From assembly GCF_020194955.2 (NCBI RefSeq), contig NZ_JAFCIY020000008.1, positions 1-50,170 on the forward strand: a stretch of 50,170 bases of DNA, given 5' to 3'. The translations under genes and the position numbers were made by a program. Below, piece after piece: positions 25,808 to 33,672 of this stretch. The notes below the pieces were generated by a model that saw only the letters and a list, made by a program, of their open reading frames with translations, made no database searches and was not told the origin of the DNA. Positions within the stretch are counted from its first letter, which is position 1, and every line of letters begins with the position of its first letter. This DNA is from Desulfuromonas sp. CSMB_57 (GTDB taxonomy: Bacteria > Desulfobacterota > Desulfuromonadia > Desulfuromonadales > Syntrophotaleaceae).

Positions 25808-26773
25808 TCAATAGGCCAGGCCGGTTTTCTTGCGCACCTTGCGCAGGGTCTTGGCGGCGACGTAACGGGCCTTCTGGGCGCCGTCGGCGAGGATGCGGCG
25901 CACACCTTCCGGGTCGGCCAGCAATTCCGTGCGGCGGGCGGTGAAGGGCGCGAAATAGTCCCGCACCGTCACGAACAGTTCCTCCTTGACCTCCCCATAT
26001 CCCAGCCCCCCTGCCACATAGCGGGTGCGCAGGTCCTTTTCCTGCTCCTTGTCGAGAAACAGACGAAAGATGTTGAAGACGTTGCAGCGTTCCGGATCCT
26101 TCGGATCCTCCACCGGCGTCGGATCGGTGACGATGCGCATGATCTGTTTGCGCAGGGACTTTTCGTCCTGGAACAGGTCGATGGTATTCTTGTAGCTTTT
26201 GCTCATCTTCTGTCCGTCCAGACCGGGGACCGTCGCCACTTCGTCATCGATGTCCGGTTCCGGTATCGCGAAAAGCTCCCCATACTCGTTGTTGACCTTG
26301 ATGGCGATGTCGCGGGCCACCTCCAGATGCTGCTTCTGATCCTTGCCGACGGGCACCAGTTCGGACTGAAACAGCAGGATGTCCGCCGCCATCAGCACCG
26401 GATAGGCGAACAGTCCGTGGTTGGGGGCGATGCCCTTGGCGACCTTGTCCTTGTAACTGTGGCAGCGCTCCAGCAGGCCCATGGGTGTGAAATTGGACAG
26501 TACCCAGGCCAATTCCTGCACTTCCGGCACATCGGACTGGACCCAGAACAGGCTCCGTTCCGGGTCGAGGCCCAGGGCCAGGAAATTGGCGGCGGCTTCC
26601 AGGGTGCCCTTGGCCAGGGACTTGCCGTCGGGTACGCTGGTCATGGCATGGTAGTTGGCGATGAAACAGAACAACTCCTGGTGCTCCTGGTAGTCGATCA
26701 TCTTTTTCATCATGCCGAAATAGTTGCCCAGGTGCAGGGCGCCGGAGGGCTGGATGCCGGACAGAACGCGCAT
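25808..26773 (-). CDS. trpS: Tryptophanyl-tRNA synthetase
   Basis: This 321-aa class Ic synthetase charges tRNA-Trp. The HIGH-type motif is PSGALHLGNY (9-18) and the second signature is KMSKS (189-193). TSVPDG, the AADILLFQSELVPVGKDQKQH stretch and VPGLDGQKMSKS are typical of TrpS. Length is normal. ATG 26773 is preceded by GAGGA. It follows an attenuator with its own promoter, so expression probably responds to charged tRNA-Trp rather than only reading through from lon. Confidence 0.96.
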   Translation of the reverse strand: MRVLSGIQPSGALHLGNYFGMMKKMIDYQEHQELFCFIANYHAMTSVPDGKSLAKGTLEAAANFLALGLDPERSLFWVQSDVPEVQELAWVLSNFTPMGLLERCHSYKDKVAKGIAPNHGLFAYPVLMAADILLFQSELVPVGKDQKQHLEVARDIAIKVNNEYGELFAIPEPDIDDEVATVPGLDGQKMSKSYKNTIDLFQDEKSLRKQIMRIVTDPTPVEDPKDPERCNVFNIFRLFLDKEQEKDLRTRYVAGGLGYGEVKEELFVTVRDYFAPFTARRTELLADPEGVRRILADGAQKARYVAAKTLRKVRKKTGLAY

Positions 26774-26792
26774 GGTCGAATCCTCGTCGTGG

Positions 26793-26829
26793 AAAATAAA
26801 AAAGCCGCGGTCCAGGGGGCCGCGGCTTT
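26793..26829 (-). terminator. Intrinsic terminator of the trpS attenuator
   Basis: On the minus strand AAAGCCGCGG (26829-26820), loop CCCCCTGGA and CCGCGGCTTT (26810-26801) form a perfect 10-bp stem followed by TTTATTTT. It ends 20 bases before the trpS start codon. The left half can instead pair with GGTCCGCGG at 26852-26844, the antiterminator. Confidence 0.85.
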
Positions 26830-26844
26830 GGGTTGTTCAGGTTC

Positions 26845-26864
26845 CGCGGACCGTCAGGTCCGCG
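26845..26864 (-). promoter_or_regulatory. Hairpin 1:2 of the trpS attenuator with leader stop codon in the loop
   Basis: CGCGGACC (26864-26857) pairs with GGTCCGCG (26852-26845) around the loop TGAC, which contains the leader stop TGA (26856-26854). The second arm extended by one base (26852-26844) also complements CCGCGGCC (26825-26818) in the terminator, with one bulged U. The two structures are mutually exclusive. Confidence 0.75.
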
Positions 26865-26964
26865 CTGCCCATGGAGAGACACTGGCATGCGAACCGGAGA
26901 TGGATTCGGACCAGCGCCACCAGCGACGGGCAAGCAGCATGCAGGGGATCATGAAGGTTTCCAT
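26854..26964 (-). CDS. Trp-rich leader peptide of trpS
   Basis: This 36-codon ORF on the minus strand begins METFMIPCMLLARRWWRW and ends SPWAART. Trp codons TGG are at positions 15, 16, 18 and 32. Trp32 (26871-26869) lies four bases before arm 1 of the attenuator hairpin, where a stalled ribosome would mask it. ATG 26964 has no good ribosome site and may be nearly leaderless given the promoter position. ATG at codon 5, with GGAAA upstream, is an alternative start. The ORF arrangement is seen directly; its regulatory role follows from the classical trp attenuation model and is inferred. Confidence 0.7.
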   Translation of the reverse strand: METFMIPCMLLARRWWRWSESISGSHASVSPWAART

Positions 26965-26972
26965 AAGCGCCA

Positions 26973-27001
26973 AACCTAGCAGCTCGACAGCTTTTCGTCA
27001 A
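26973..27001 (-). promoter_or_regulatory. Candidate promoter of the trpS leader
   Basis: On the minus strand TTGACG (27001-26996) and TAGGTT (26978-26973) are 17 bases apart. The predicted start is near 26966-26964, at or next to the first ATG of the leader peptide. Confidence 0.5.
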
Positions 27002-27009
27002 TGGTGAAA

Positions 27010-27237
27010 TCAGTCCCCGGTGCCGGCCGGCTGCAGCAGGCTGGCCATCTGCAGCAGCTGCGAGAGCTGGATGCCGCTGTCCTGAAGAATGCCGAGAAAC
27101 ACGGGGAACAGTTGCAGCAAAAAGCCGCTGTCCTGCATGGCCTCCCGGGCCAGGCCGGGCAGGGTTTCGATGATGAAGGCCTGCTTCTCCTCGGTGCTGA
27201 GGGACTCCAGGGCGGTTTTCAGTTCTTGTACGGTCAT
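27010..27237 (-). CDS. Small helical hypothetical protein between lon and trpS
   Basis: This 75-aa protein is predicted to be mostly helical, with a hydrophobic run in the middle (SGFLLQLFPVFLGILQDSG) that is amphipathic rather than a clear membrane helix. AAGGAGG lies about 13 bases before ATG 27237, a little far. It lies 69 bases downstream of lon on the same strand and just upstream of the trpS promoter. I do not recognise the family. Confidence 0.55.
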   Translation of the reverse strand: MTVQELKTALESLSTEEKQAFIIETLPGLAREAMQDSGFLLQLFPVFLGILQDSGIQLSQLLQMASLLQPAGTGD

Positions 27238-27306
27238 GACGGGGGTTGTGCCTCCTTGGGATTTAATGAGTCGGATGCCTTAACAGCAGCCAAGCAACGA
27301 CCTTTT

Positions 27307-29754
27307 TCAGGGTTGACCGAAAGCTACCCGGTACACGTCGCGATAGTCGCGGGCAAAATGCACCGCCAGACCCTCGCGCAGATAGTCGGGGAGTTCCTCG
27401 AAATCCTTGCGGTTGGCTTCCGGCAGGATGACGGTCTGCAGGCCGGTGCGGCGCACGGCGATGATCTTCTCCTTGACGCCGCCGATGGGCAGCACCCGTC
27501 CGGTCAGGGTCAGCTCCCCGGTCATGCCCAGCTTGCGGATCACCGGCCGGCCGGTGATCATGGACAGCAGGGCGGTGGCCATGGTGACCCCGGCGGAGGG
27601 GCCGTCCTTGGGCGTGGCTCCCGCCGGCACGTGCAGATGCACGAAGTGCTTGTCGAAAAACTCCGGGTCGGCGCCGTATTCGGCCAGGTGCGCCATGACA
27701 TAGGAATAGGCGATGTCGGAACTCTCCACCATCACCGCGCCGAGTTGGCCGGTCTGTTTGAAACCCTTGCTCTTGCTGGGCATGGCCGCGGCTTCGATCT
27801 GCAGGGTGGCGCCGCCCATGCTGGTCCAAGCCAGGCCGGTGACCACGCCGGCCACGTTCTCGAACACCTCCTCGGCGGTGAACACGGGCTTGCCGAGGTA
27901 GCCTTCGATATCCTTGCGGGTGATGGCGATCTTGTCCGTGCGCCCCTGGGAGAATTCCATGGCCGCGCGCCGCATGATCTTCTTGATGCGGTTTTCCAGG
28001 TTGCGGACCCCGGCTTCCCGGGCATAGCCGTCGATGATGGCCTCCAGGGCATCCTTGCGGATGGTGACCTGGCCCTTTTCCAGGCCGTGGCTTTCGAGGG
28101 CCTTCGGAATCAGGTAGCGGCGGGCGATCTCCAGCTTCTCCTCAAGGATATAGCCCGCCAACCTGATGACCTCCATGCGGTCCAGCAGGGGTGCCGGGAT
28201 GGTGTCGAGCTGGTTGGCGGTGGCCACGAACAGCACGTTGGACAGATCGAAGGGCACGTCCAGGTAATGGTCGCGGAAGGTGGCGTTCTGTTCGGGATCC
28301 AGCACCTCCAGCAGGGCCGAAGCCGGGTCGCCCTGGAAGGAGGCGCCGATCTTGTCGATTTCATCCAGCATCAGCACCGGATTGGCGGTGGCGGCGCTCT
28401 TCATGGCCTGAATAAAGCGGCCGGGCAGGGCGCCGATGTAGGTGCGGCGGTGGCCCTTGATTTCCGCCTCGTCGCGCATGCCGCCCAGAGAGAAACGGTA
28501 GAAGGTGCGGTTCAGGGCGCTGGCGATGCTTTTGCCGATGGAGGTCTTGCCGACCCCCGGTGGACCGACCAGGCAGAGGATGGAGCCGGAGATGTCGCCC
28601 TTGAGTTTGCCGACGGCGATGAATTCGAGGATCCGCTCCTTGACGTCCTTGAGGCCGTAGTGGTCGCGGTCCAGCACCCGCCGTGCTTTCTCCAGGTTGT
28701 AGTTGTCCCGGCTGAATTTGCCCCAGGGCAGAATGGTCAGCCAGTCCAGGTAGTTGCGGGATACATTGTACTCCGGCGACGAGGGCTCGATGAGCTTGAG
28801 CTTTTCGATTTCCTCGTCGATGGTCTTGCGGGCCTCCTCGGTCAGGGTCAGGTCCGCCAGGCGCTGCTGGAATTTTTCGATTTCGCTGACCTTGCCTTCT
28901 TTTTCCAGACCCAGTTCCTTCTTGATAGCCTTGAGTTGCTCGCGCAGGAAGAATTCCCGCTGGTGGGCGCTGACCTTCTCCTCGATCTGTTTGCTGATGC
29001 GGGTCTGCAGGCGCGAGACCTCCAACTCCTTTTTCAGCAGCACCAGCACCTTGTCGATGCGCTTGCGGACGTCGAGGGTTTCCAGGATCTCCTGCAACTG
29101 CTGGCCGTCGCTGGAGGTGAGGTTGGCGGCAAAGTCCGACAGGCGGGCCGGATCGTTCATGCTCTGCCGGTTGAGGAACATCTTGATTTCCTCGGAGTAG
29201 AGCGGGTTGATCTGCACCAGTTCCTTGAGGGCGGAAATGATGGCCATGGAATAGGCCTGCAGTTCCGGATTGACGGACAGTTCGGCGGCATAATGGTATT
29301 CGACCAGCCCGAACATGCCTTCGGCGGTTTTGCTGATCTCCTTCACGGAGAACCGCTCCTGGCAGCTGACCAATAGGTGGATGCTGTCGTCGTCCGACTG
29401 GAATACTTTCATGATGCGTCCGGCCACGCCGATGCGATGCAGGTTGCCGGGATCGTCGGGGCCTTCGACGTCCCGCACCAGCACCAGTCCCAGGGTTTTG
29501 GTCGGGCTGTCCACCGCCTTTTGAGCCATGGCCACGTGGGGACGACCGGTGAAAATCATCGGCGTCAGGATGCCGGGAAAGGCCGGCCTGGGCCGCAGTG
29601 GGATGATGGGCAGATTGACGGGCAGCAGATCCGCGGCCAACACCAGACCTTCCGCCTGGATTTCCGGGCGGGTCGATTCCGCATCGGCTGCTTCGTTGTC
29701 CTGATCCGTCAGGTTCTCCTCGGGGAGTTCCTGTATGTCCCGATCGTCACTCAT
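27307..29754 (-). CDS. lon: ATP-dependent Lon protease
   Basis: This 815-aa AAA+ serine protease degrades misfolded and regulatory proteins in the cytoplasm. The N-terminal substrate-binding domain begins near residue 48 (LPIIPLRPRPAFPG), followed by a coiled coil (about 230-320). Walker A GPPGVGKT is at 397-404. The proteolytic domain has GPSAGV with catalytic Ser720 and GGVKEK at 758-763 carrying the catalytic Lys. The acidic N-terminal 40 residues are typical extra length. ATG 29754 follows AAGGAG. gspN lies 38 bases upstream on the same strand. Confidence 0.96.
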   Translation of the reverse strand: MSDDRDIQELPEENLTDQDNEAADAESTRPEIQAEGLVLAADLLPVNLPIIPLRPRPAFPGILTPMIFTGRPHVAMAQKAVDSPTKTLGLVLVRDVEGPDDPGNLHRIGVAGRIMKVFQSDDDSIHLLVSCQERFSVKEISKTAEGMFGLVEYHYAAELSVNPELQAYSMAIISALKELVQINPLYSEEIKMFLNRQSMNDPARLSDFAANLTSSDGQQLQEILETLDVRKRIDKVLVLLKKELEVSRLQTRISKQIEEKVSAHQREFFLREQLKAIKKELGLEKEGKVSEIEKFQQRLADLTLTEEARKTIDEEIEKLKLIEPSSPEYNVSRNYLDWLTILPWGKFSRDNYNLEKARRVLDRDHYGLKDVKERILEFIAVGKLKGDISGSILCLVGPPGVGKTSIGKSIASALNRTFYRFSLGGMRDEAEIKGHRRTYIGALPGRFIQAMKSAATANPVLMLDEIDKIGASFQGDPASALLEVLDPEQNATFRDHYLDVPFDLSNVLFVATANQLDTIPAPLLDRMEVIRLAGYILEEKLEIARRYLIPKALESHGLEKGQVTIRKDALEAIIDGYAREAGVRNLENRIKKIMRRAAMEFSQGRTDKIAITRKDIEGYLGKPVFTAEEVFENVAGVVTGLAWTSMGGATLQIEAAAMPSKSKGFKQTGQLGAVMVESSDIAYSYVMAHLAEYGADPEFFDKHFVHLHVPAGATPKDGPSAGVTMATALLSMITGRPVIRKLGMTGELTLTGRVLPIGGVKEKIIAVRRTGLQTVILPEANRKDFEELPDYLREGLAVHFARDYRDVYRVAFGQP

Positions 29755-29792
29755 GGAGTATCTCCTTGGATTGCGGTAGTTGGTCAGTCAAC

Positions 29793-30713
29793 CTAATCAC
29801 TGGCCGGCCGGTTGTCAACCGGGCCGGATGGCACCTTGCGCAGTCGCGGGTTGGCCGGAGACCCCGTGAGGCTGAGGTAGAACCGGCCATCCGGTGCCGG
29901 AGGGAACAGTCGGGCGAGGAGCTGCCGCAGGGGTGGCGGCAGCATGGGCGTGGGTTGCAGGCTGAGGAGCAGTTCGAGTCGCCCGTCGAGCCAGGGGCGG
30001 GTCAGCTGCAGGCTGCCGGAACCCTCCCCCTGCAGGGCGCCGCCGTTGAGAGTCAGCCGGGTGAGACGCAGTTCCGGCCCCAGTCCTTCGGCGGCCAGGA
30101 TGATCTCGCCGAGGGGCAGGCCGCGGCTCAACCCCAGTCCCTGCAGTCCGGTCAGAGAGGCGCCGGTCACGGCCAGTTCCAGGGTTCGCGCACTGTGCAC
30201 GGTTGCGGCGGCGCCGGACAGGGGGCCCCGGTAGCGTCCTTCCGACAGAATCCCGTCCAGACCCAGGCCGGTGGAGGCCGGCAGCAGGCTGCTCAGGGGC
30301 AGGTCGACGGCCCGGATTTCGCCGAATCCGCTGCGCCGCAGATACCCACGCAAGCGACCGCCCTGATAGCGGGCGCTGACCCTCAGGCCCGGGTCACGGC
30401 TGAACAGGGAGCGCCAGTAGGGCGCCACACGCACCTGTTCGAACTGCAGTTCGTTCCAGGGCGGCCGGCCTCCGCGCAGGATGGCCCGTTTGAAATGCAG
30501 TGCCGCCGGCAGCCGCAGGGACGGATCCTCGAGGCTGACCTGCAAACCGGTCCGCCGGCTCAGTGCCTGCTCCAGTTCAGCCGCAATGCGACCTCGAGGT
30601 ATGGCCAGGAACAGGACGGCAACCAGGCCCAATAGCACCCATATCGTCCAACCGATCCGGCGTCGACGGCCGGATGGGCGTCGGCTGGAAGTTTCTGCAA
30701 GGCGGGATGTCAT
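29793..30713 (-). CDS. gspN: Type II secretion system GspN-family protein
   Basis: This 306-aa protein has a positively charged N-terminus, one membrane helix (about 22-42, IGWTIWVLLGLVAVLFLAI) and a long beta-rich periplasmic part. That part has the pattern GLQVSLEDPSLRLPAALHFK and later repeats resembling AsmA/GspN folds. In organisms with a type II secretion system GspN is an accessory inner-membrane component. No other gsp genes are adjacent; the only related gene is a pseudopilin at 37504. Divergent from polA. Confidence 0.7.
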   Translation of the reverse strand: MTSRLAETSSRRPSGRRRRIGWTIWVLLGLVAVLFLAIPRGRIAAELEQALSRRTGLQVSLEDPSLRLPAALHFKRAILRGGRPPWNELQFEQVRVAPYWRSLFSRDPGLRVSARYQGGRLRGYLRRSGFGEIRAVDLPLSSLLPASTGLGLDGILSEGRYRGPLSGAAATVHSARTLELAVTGASLTGLQGLGLSRGLPLGEIILAAEGLGPELRLTRLTLNGGALQGEGSGSLQLTRPWLDGRLELLLSLQPTPMLPPPLRQLLARLFPPAPDGRFYLSLTGSPANPRLRKVPSGPVDNRPASD

Positions 30714-30825
30714 GGCCGGTGCTCCCTGGCGCGGAAAGGGTTTGGCGGGACGTGCCGGAATCCCGCGATCCGTTAGAGAATATTTGCAACCGCTCGAAAA
30801 TGCAAGGTTCGAAAGCTGCGGCAGG

Positions 30826-30853
30826 TTTGCTTTTTGCGACGGCGTGGGATAAT
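30826..30853 (+). promoter_or_regulatory. Candidate promoter of polA
   Basis: TTTGCT (30826-30831) and GATAAT (30848-30853) are 16 bases apart, and TGG before the -10 gives an extended -10. The leader to ATG 30943 would be about 80 bases. Confidence 0.45.
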
Positions 30854-30942
30854 GTTAGCAGGCCGACTTTGCCATCGGCGGCAATTCCAAAATGACCCGG
30901 AACCCCGGTTCCATACCCACTTTTTTCATGAGGCACGTCTGC

Positions 30943-33618
30943 ATGAACGATGCTCAACCCCAACGTCTGTTTCTCATCGACGGTTCATCCTATATCTACC
31001 GGGCTTATTACGCCATTCGCCACCTCTCCAATTCCCGGGGCGAGGCCACCAACGCCGTGTACGGGTTCACCAACATGCTGCTCAAGGTGATGCGCGATTA
31101 CCAACCGGATCATCTGGCCGTGGTCTTCGACGCGCCGGGCCCTTCCTTTCGCAAGGAACTCTATCCGGAATACAAGGCCAACCGGGCGGCCATGCCGGAG
31201 GATCTGCGGCCGCAGATCCCCATCATCAAGGAGGTGGTTCGGGCCTTCAACCTGCCGGCCCTGGAACTGGCCGGCTACGAGGCCGACGACATCATCGCCA
31301 CCCTGGCGCGCCGTTTTGCCGAGCGGGGCCTGGCCATCACCGTGGTCACCGGCGACAAGGACCTGATGCAGATTGTCGATGAGCGCATCGGTCTGCTCGA
31401 CACCATGAAGGAGCTGCACATCGGCCCGGCTGAGGTCGCCGAGCGCTTCGGTTCTCCGCAGCAGGTGGTGGAGGTGCAGGCCCTGGCGGGAGACAGTTCG
31501 GACAACGTGCCGGGGGTGCCGGGCATCGGCGAAAAAACCGCCCGGGAACTGATTCGGGAGTTCGGCACGGTGGACAATCTGCTGGCCCACATCGACCGGG
31601 TCAGCGGCAAAAAACGTCAGGAAAACCTGCGTGCCTATGCCGAGCAGGCGCGCCTGTCGCGGGAACTGGTGCGGCTGCGCGACGATCTGGCCCTGGAGGT
31701 GGATTACGGACAGTTCGCCCTCGGCGAGCCCGACCGGGAGGCGTTGACAACTCTATTCAAGAGCCTCGAATTCCACAAGCTGTTGCAGGAGTTCTCCAGC
31801 GACGAGCGCACCAGCGATGCCGGCTATCTGGCGGTTCTGAACCAGAACCAGCTCGATGAACTGCTCGCCGAACTCGGGCGCGCGCCGCGCTTCGCCTTCG
31901 ATACGGAAACCACCAGCCTCGACGCCACCCGGGCCGATCTGGTCGGGCTGTCCTTTGCCGTGCAGGCCGGCCGGGCCTGGTATCTGCCCGTCGGACATCG
32001 CTATCTGGGAGCGCCGGAGCAGCTGGATCGAGCCCTGGTGCTGGAGCAGCTGCGGCCGCTGCTGGCCGATGCAGCCCGGCCCAAAATCGCCCAGAATGCC
32101 AAGTACGATGTGCTGGTGCTGCGCCGGGCCGGAATCGACGTGGCGGGCCTGGAGTGCGATACCATGATCGCCTCCTACCTGGCCAATCCCGCCGGCAAAT
32201 CCCACGGCCTCGACAGCTTGGCGGCGGAGTTGCTCGGGTACCGCACCATCAGCTACGGCGAGGTGGCCGGCCAGGGCAAAAACCAGGTCTGCTTTTCCGC
32301 CGTGGCCGTCGAGACGGCGACCCGCTATGCCGCCGAGGATGCGGATATCACCCTGCGTCTGGCCGATAAACTGCTGCCGCAGGTGATCGCCACGGGGCAG
32401 GAACGGCTGTTCCGGGAGGTGGAGCTGCCCCTGGTCACGGTGCTGGCGGACATGGAATGGCACGGGGTCGGCATCGACCGCGAGCTGCTCGGCGAAATAT
32501 CCGCCGAAATGGCCGGCCGCCTGCGGGTCCTGGAAGAGGAGATTTACCAGCTGGCCGGGTGCCAGTTCAACGTCGGTTCGCCCAAGCAGCTCGGCGAAGT
32601 GCTGTTCGAACACCTCAAGCTGCCACGGGGCAAAAAGACCAAAACCGGCTGGTCGACGGATGTCGAGGTGCTCAACGCCCTGGCCGAGGAGCATCCCATT
32701 GCCGAGCGCATTCTCGATTACCGCACCCTGGCCAAGCTCAAGAGCACCTATTGCGACGCCCTGCCGAAGCTGGTGCATCCGGAGACCGGCCGTATCCATA
32801 CCTCCTTCAACCAGGCGGTGACCGCCACCGGCCGGCTGTCGTCCAGCGACCCCAACCTGCAGAATATCCCCATCCGCACCGAGGAGGGGCGTCGCATCCG
32901 GGCCGCCTTCGTGCCGGCACCGGGCAACATACTGCTGGCCGCCGACTATTCCCAGGTCGAACTGCGGATTCTCGCCCACCTCGCCGACGAACCGGCCCTC
33001 AAGGACAGTTTCGCCCGCAGGGAGGACATCCATGCCCGCACCGCCAGCGAGATTTTCAATGTGCCCCTGGGCATGGTGCCGCCGGAGTTGCGTCGCCAGG
33101 CCAAGACCATCAACTTCGGTGTGCTGTATGGCATGAGCGCTTTCGGTCTGGCCAAATCCCTGGGCATCGGCCGGGCCGAGGCCCAGGAATATATCGATCA
33201 CTATTTTGCCCGTTATCCGCAGGTGCGGGAGTTCATGGCCGCCAAGGTCGAGGAGGCGCGCCGGCAGCGCTACGTCACCACCCTCCTCGGTCGGCGCTGC
33301 GCGGTGCCGGAAATCGACAGCAGGAATGCCGCGGTGCGCGGCTTTGCCGAACGCAACGCCATCAATTATCCCATCCAGGGCTCGGCCGCGGACATCATCA
33401 AGGTGGCCATGGTCAACATCCATCGCCGCCTGCAGGAAAAGTCGTTCCAGTCCCGGATGGTGCTGCAGGTTCACGACGAATTGGTGTTCGACGTTCCGCC
33501 GGCCGAACTGCCGGCCATGACCGAACTGGTGCGCCGGGAGATGGAGGGCGCGGTGACTCTTGATGTACCGCTGCTGGTGGAGATGGGCAGCGGCGCCAAC
33601 TGGCGGGATGCCCACTGA
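30943..33618 (+). CDS. polA: DNA polymerase I
   Basis: This 891-aa enzyme removes RNA primers and fills gaps. Three domains are intact. The 5'-3' nuclease (1-290) has FDAPGPSFRKELYPEYKANR, GYEADDIIATLAR and GDKDLMQIV. The proofreading 3'-5' exonuclease (about 315-490) has FDTETTSLDA. The family A polymerase has SSSDPNLQNIPIRTEEGR, ADYSQVELRILAH and VHDELVFDVP. ATG 30943 is preferred over the upstream in-frame start because GAGG lies nine bases before it. The next gene starts 55 bases later and may be co-transcribed. Confidence 0.96.
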   Translation: MNDAQPQRLFLIDGSSYIYRAYYAIRHLSNSRGEATNAVYGFTNMLLKVMRDYQPDHLAVVFDAPGPSFRKELYPEYKANRAAMPEDLRPQIPIIKEVVRAFNLPALELAGYEADDIIATLARRFAERGLAITVVTGDKDLMQIVDERIGLLDTMKELHIGPAEVAERFGSPQQVVEVQALAGDSSDNVPGVPGIGEKTARELIREFGTVDNLLAHIDRVSGKKRQENLRAYAEQARLSRELVRLRDDLALEVDYGQFALGEPDREALTTLFKSLEFHKLLQEFSSDERTSDAGYLAVLNQNQLDELLAELGRAPRFAFDTETTSLDATRADLVGLSFAVQAGRAWYLPVGHRYLGAPEQLDRALVLEQLRPLLADAARPKIAQNAKYDVLVLRRAGIDVAGLECDTMIASYLANPAGKSHGLDSLAAELLGYRTISYGEVAGQGKNQVCFSAVAVETATRYAAEDADITLRLADKLLPQVIATGQERLFREVELPLVTVLADMEWHGVGIDRELLGEISAEMAGRLRVLEEEIYQLAGCQFNVGSPKQLGEVLFEHLKLPRGKKTKTGWSTDVEVLNALAEEHPIAERILDYRTLAKLKSTYCDALPKLVHPETGRIHTSFNQAVTATGRLSSSDPNLQNIPIRTEEGRRIRAAFVPAPGNILLAADYSQVELRILAHLADEPALKDSFARREDIHARTASEIFNVPLGMVPPELRRQAKTINFGVLYGMSAFGLAKSLGIGRAEAQEYIDHYFARYPQVREFMAAKVEEARRQRYVTTLLGRRCAVPEIDSRNAAVRGFAERNAINYPIQGSAADIIKVAMVNIHRRLQEKSFQSRMVLQVHDELVFDVPPAELPAMTELVRREMEGAVTLDVPLLVEMGSGANWRDAH

Positions 33619-33672
33619 TGCTCTGTAAGCCTTGACGGACCCGTGGTATTCCATGGCCGATCCGGAGGAGCC

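Noticed and set aside
25580-25811. N-terminal extension of the DUF4177 frame through repeat copy C
   Set aside because: The extension is translated repeat DNA with no conservation to the family; the domain begins at Met 25577.
26774-27001. T-box riboswitch upstream of trpS
   Set aside because: No T-box consensus bulge or Stem I signature is visible, while a Trp-codon leader ORF and competing hairpins explain the region better.
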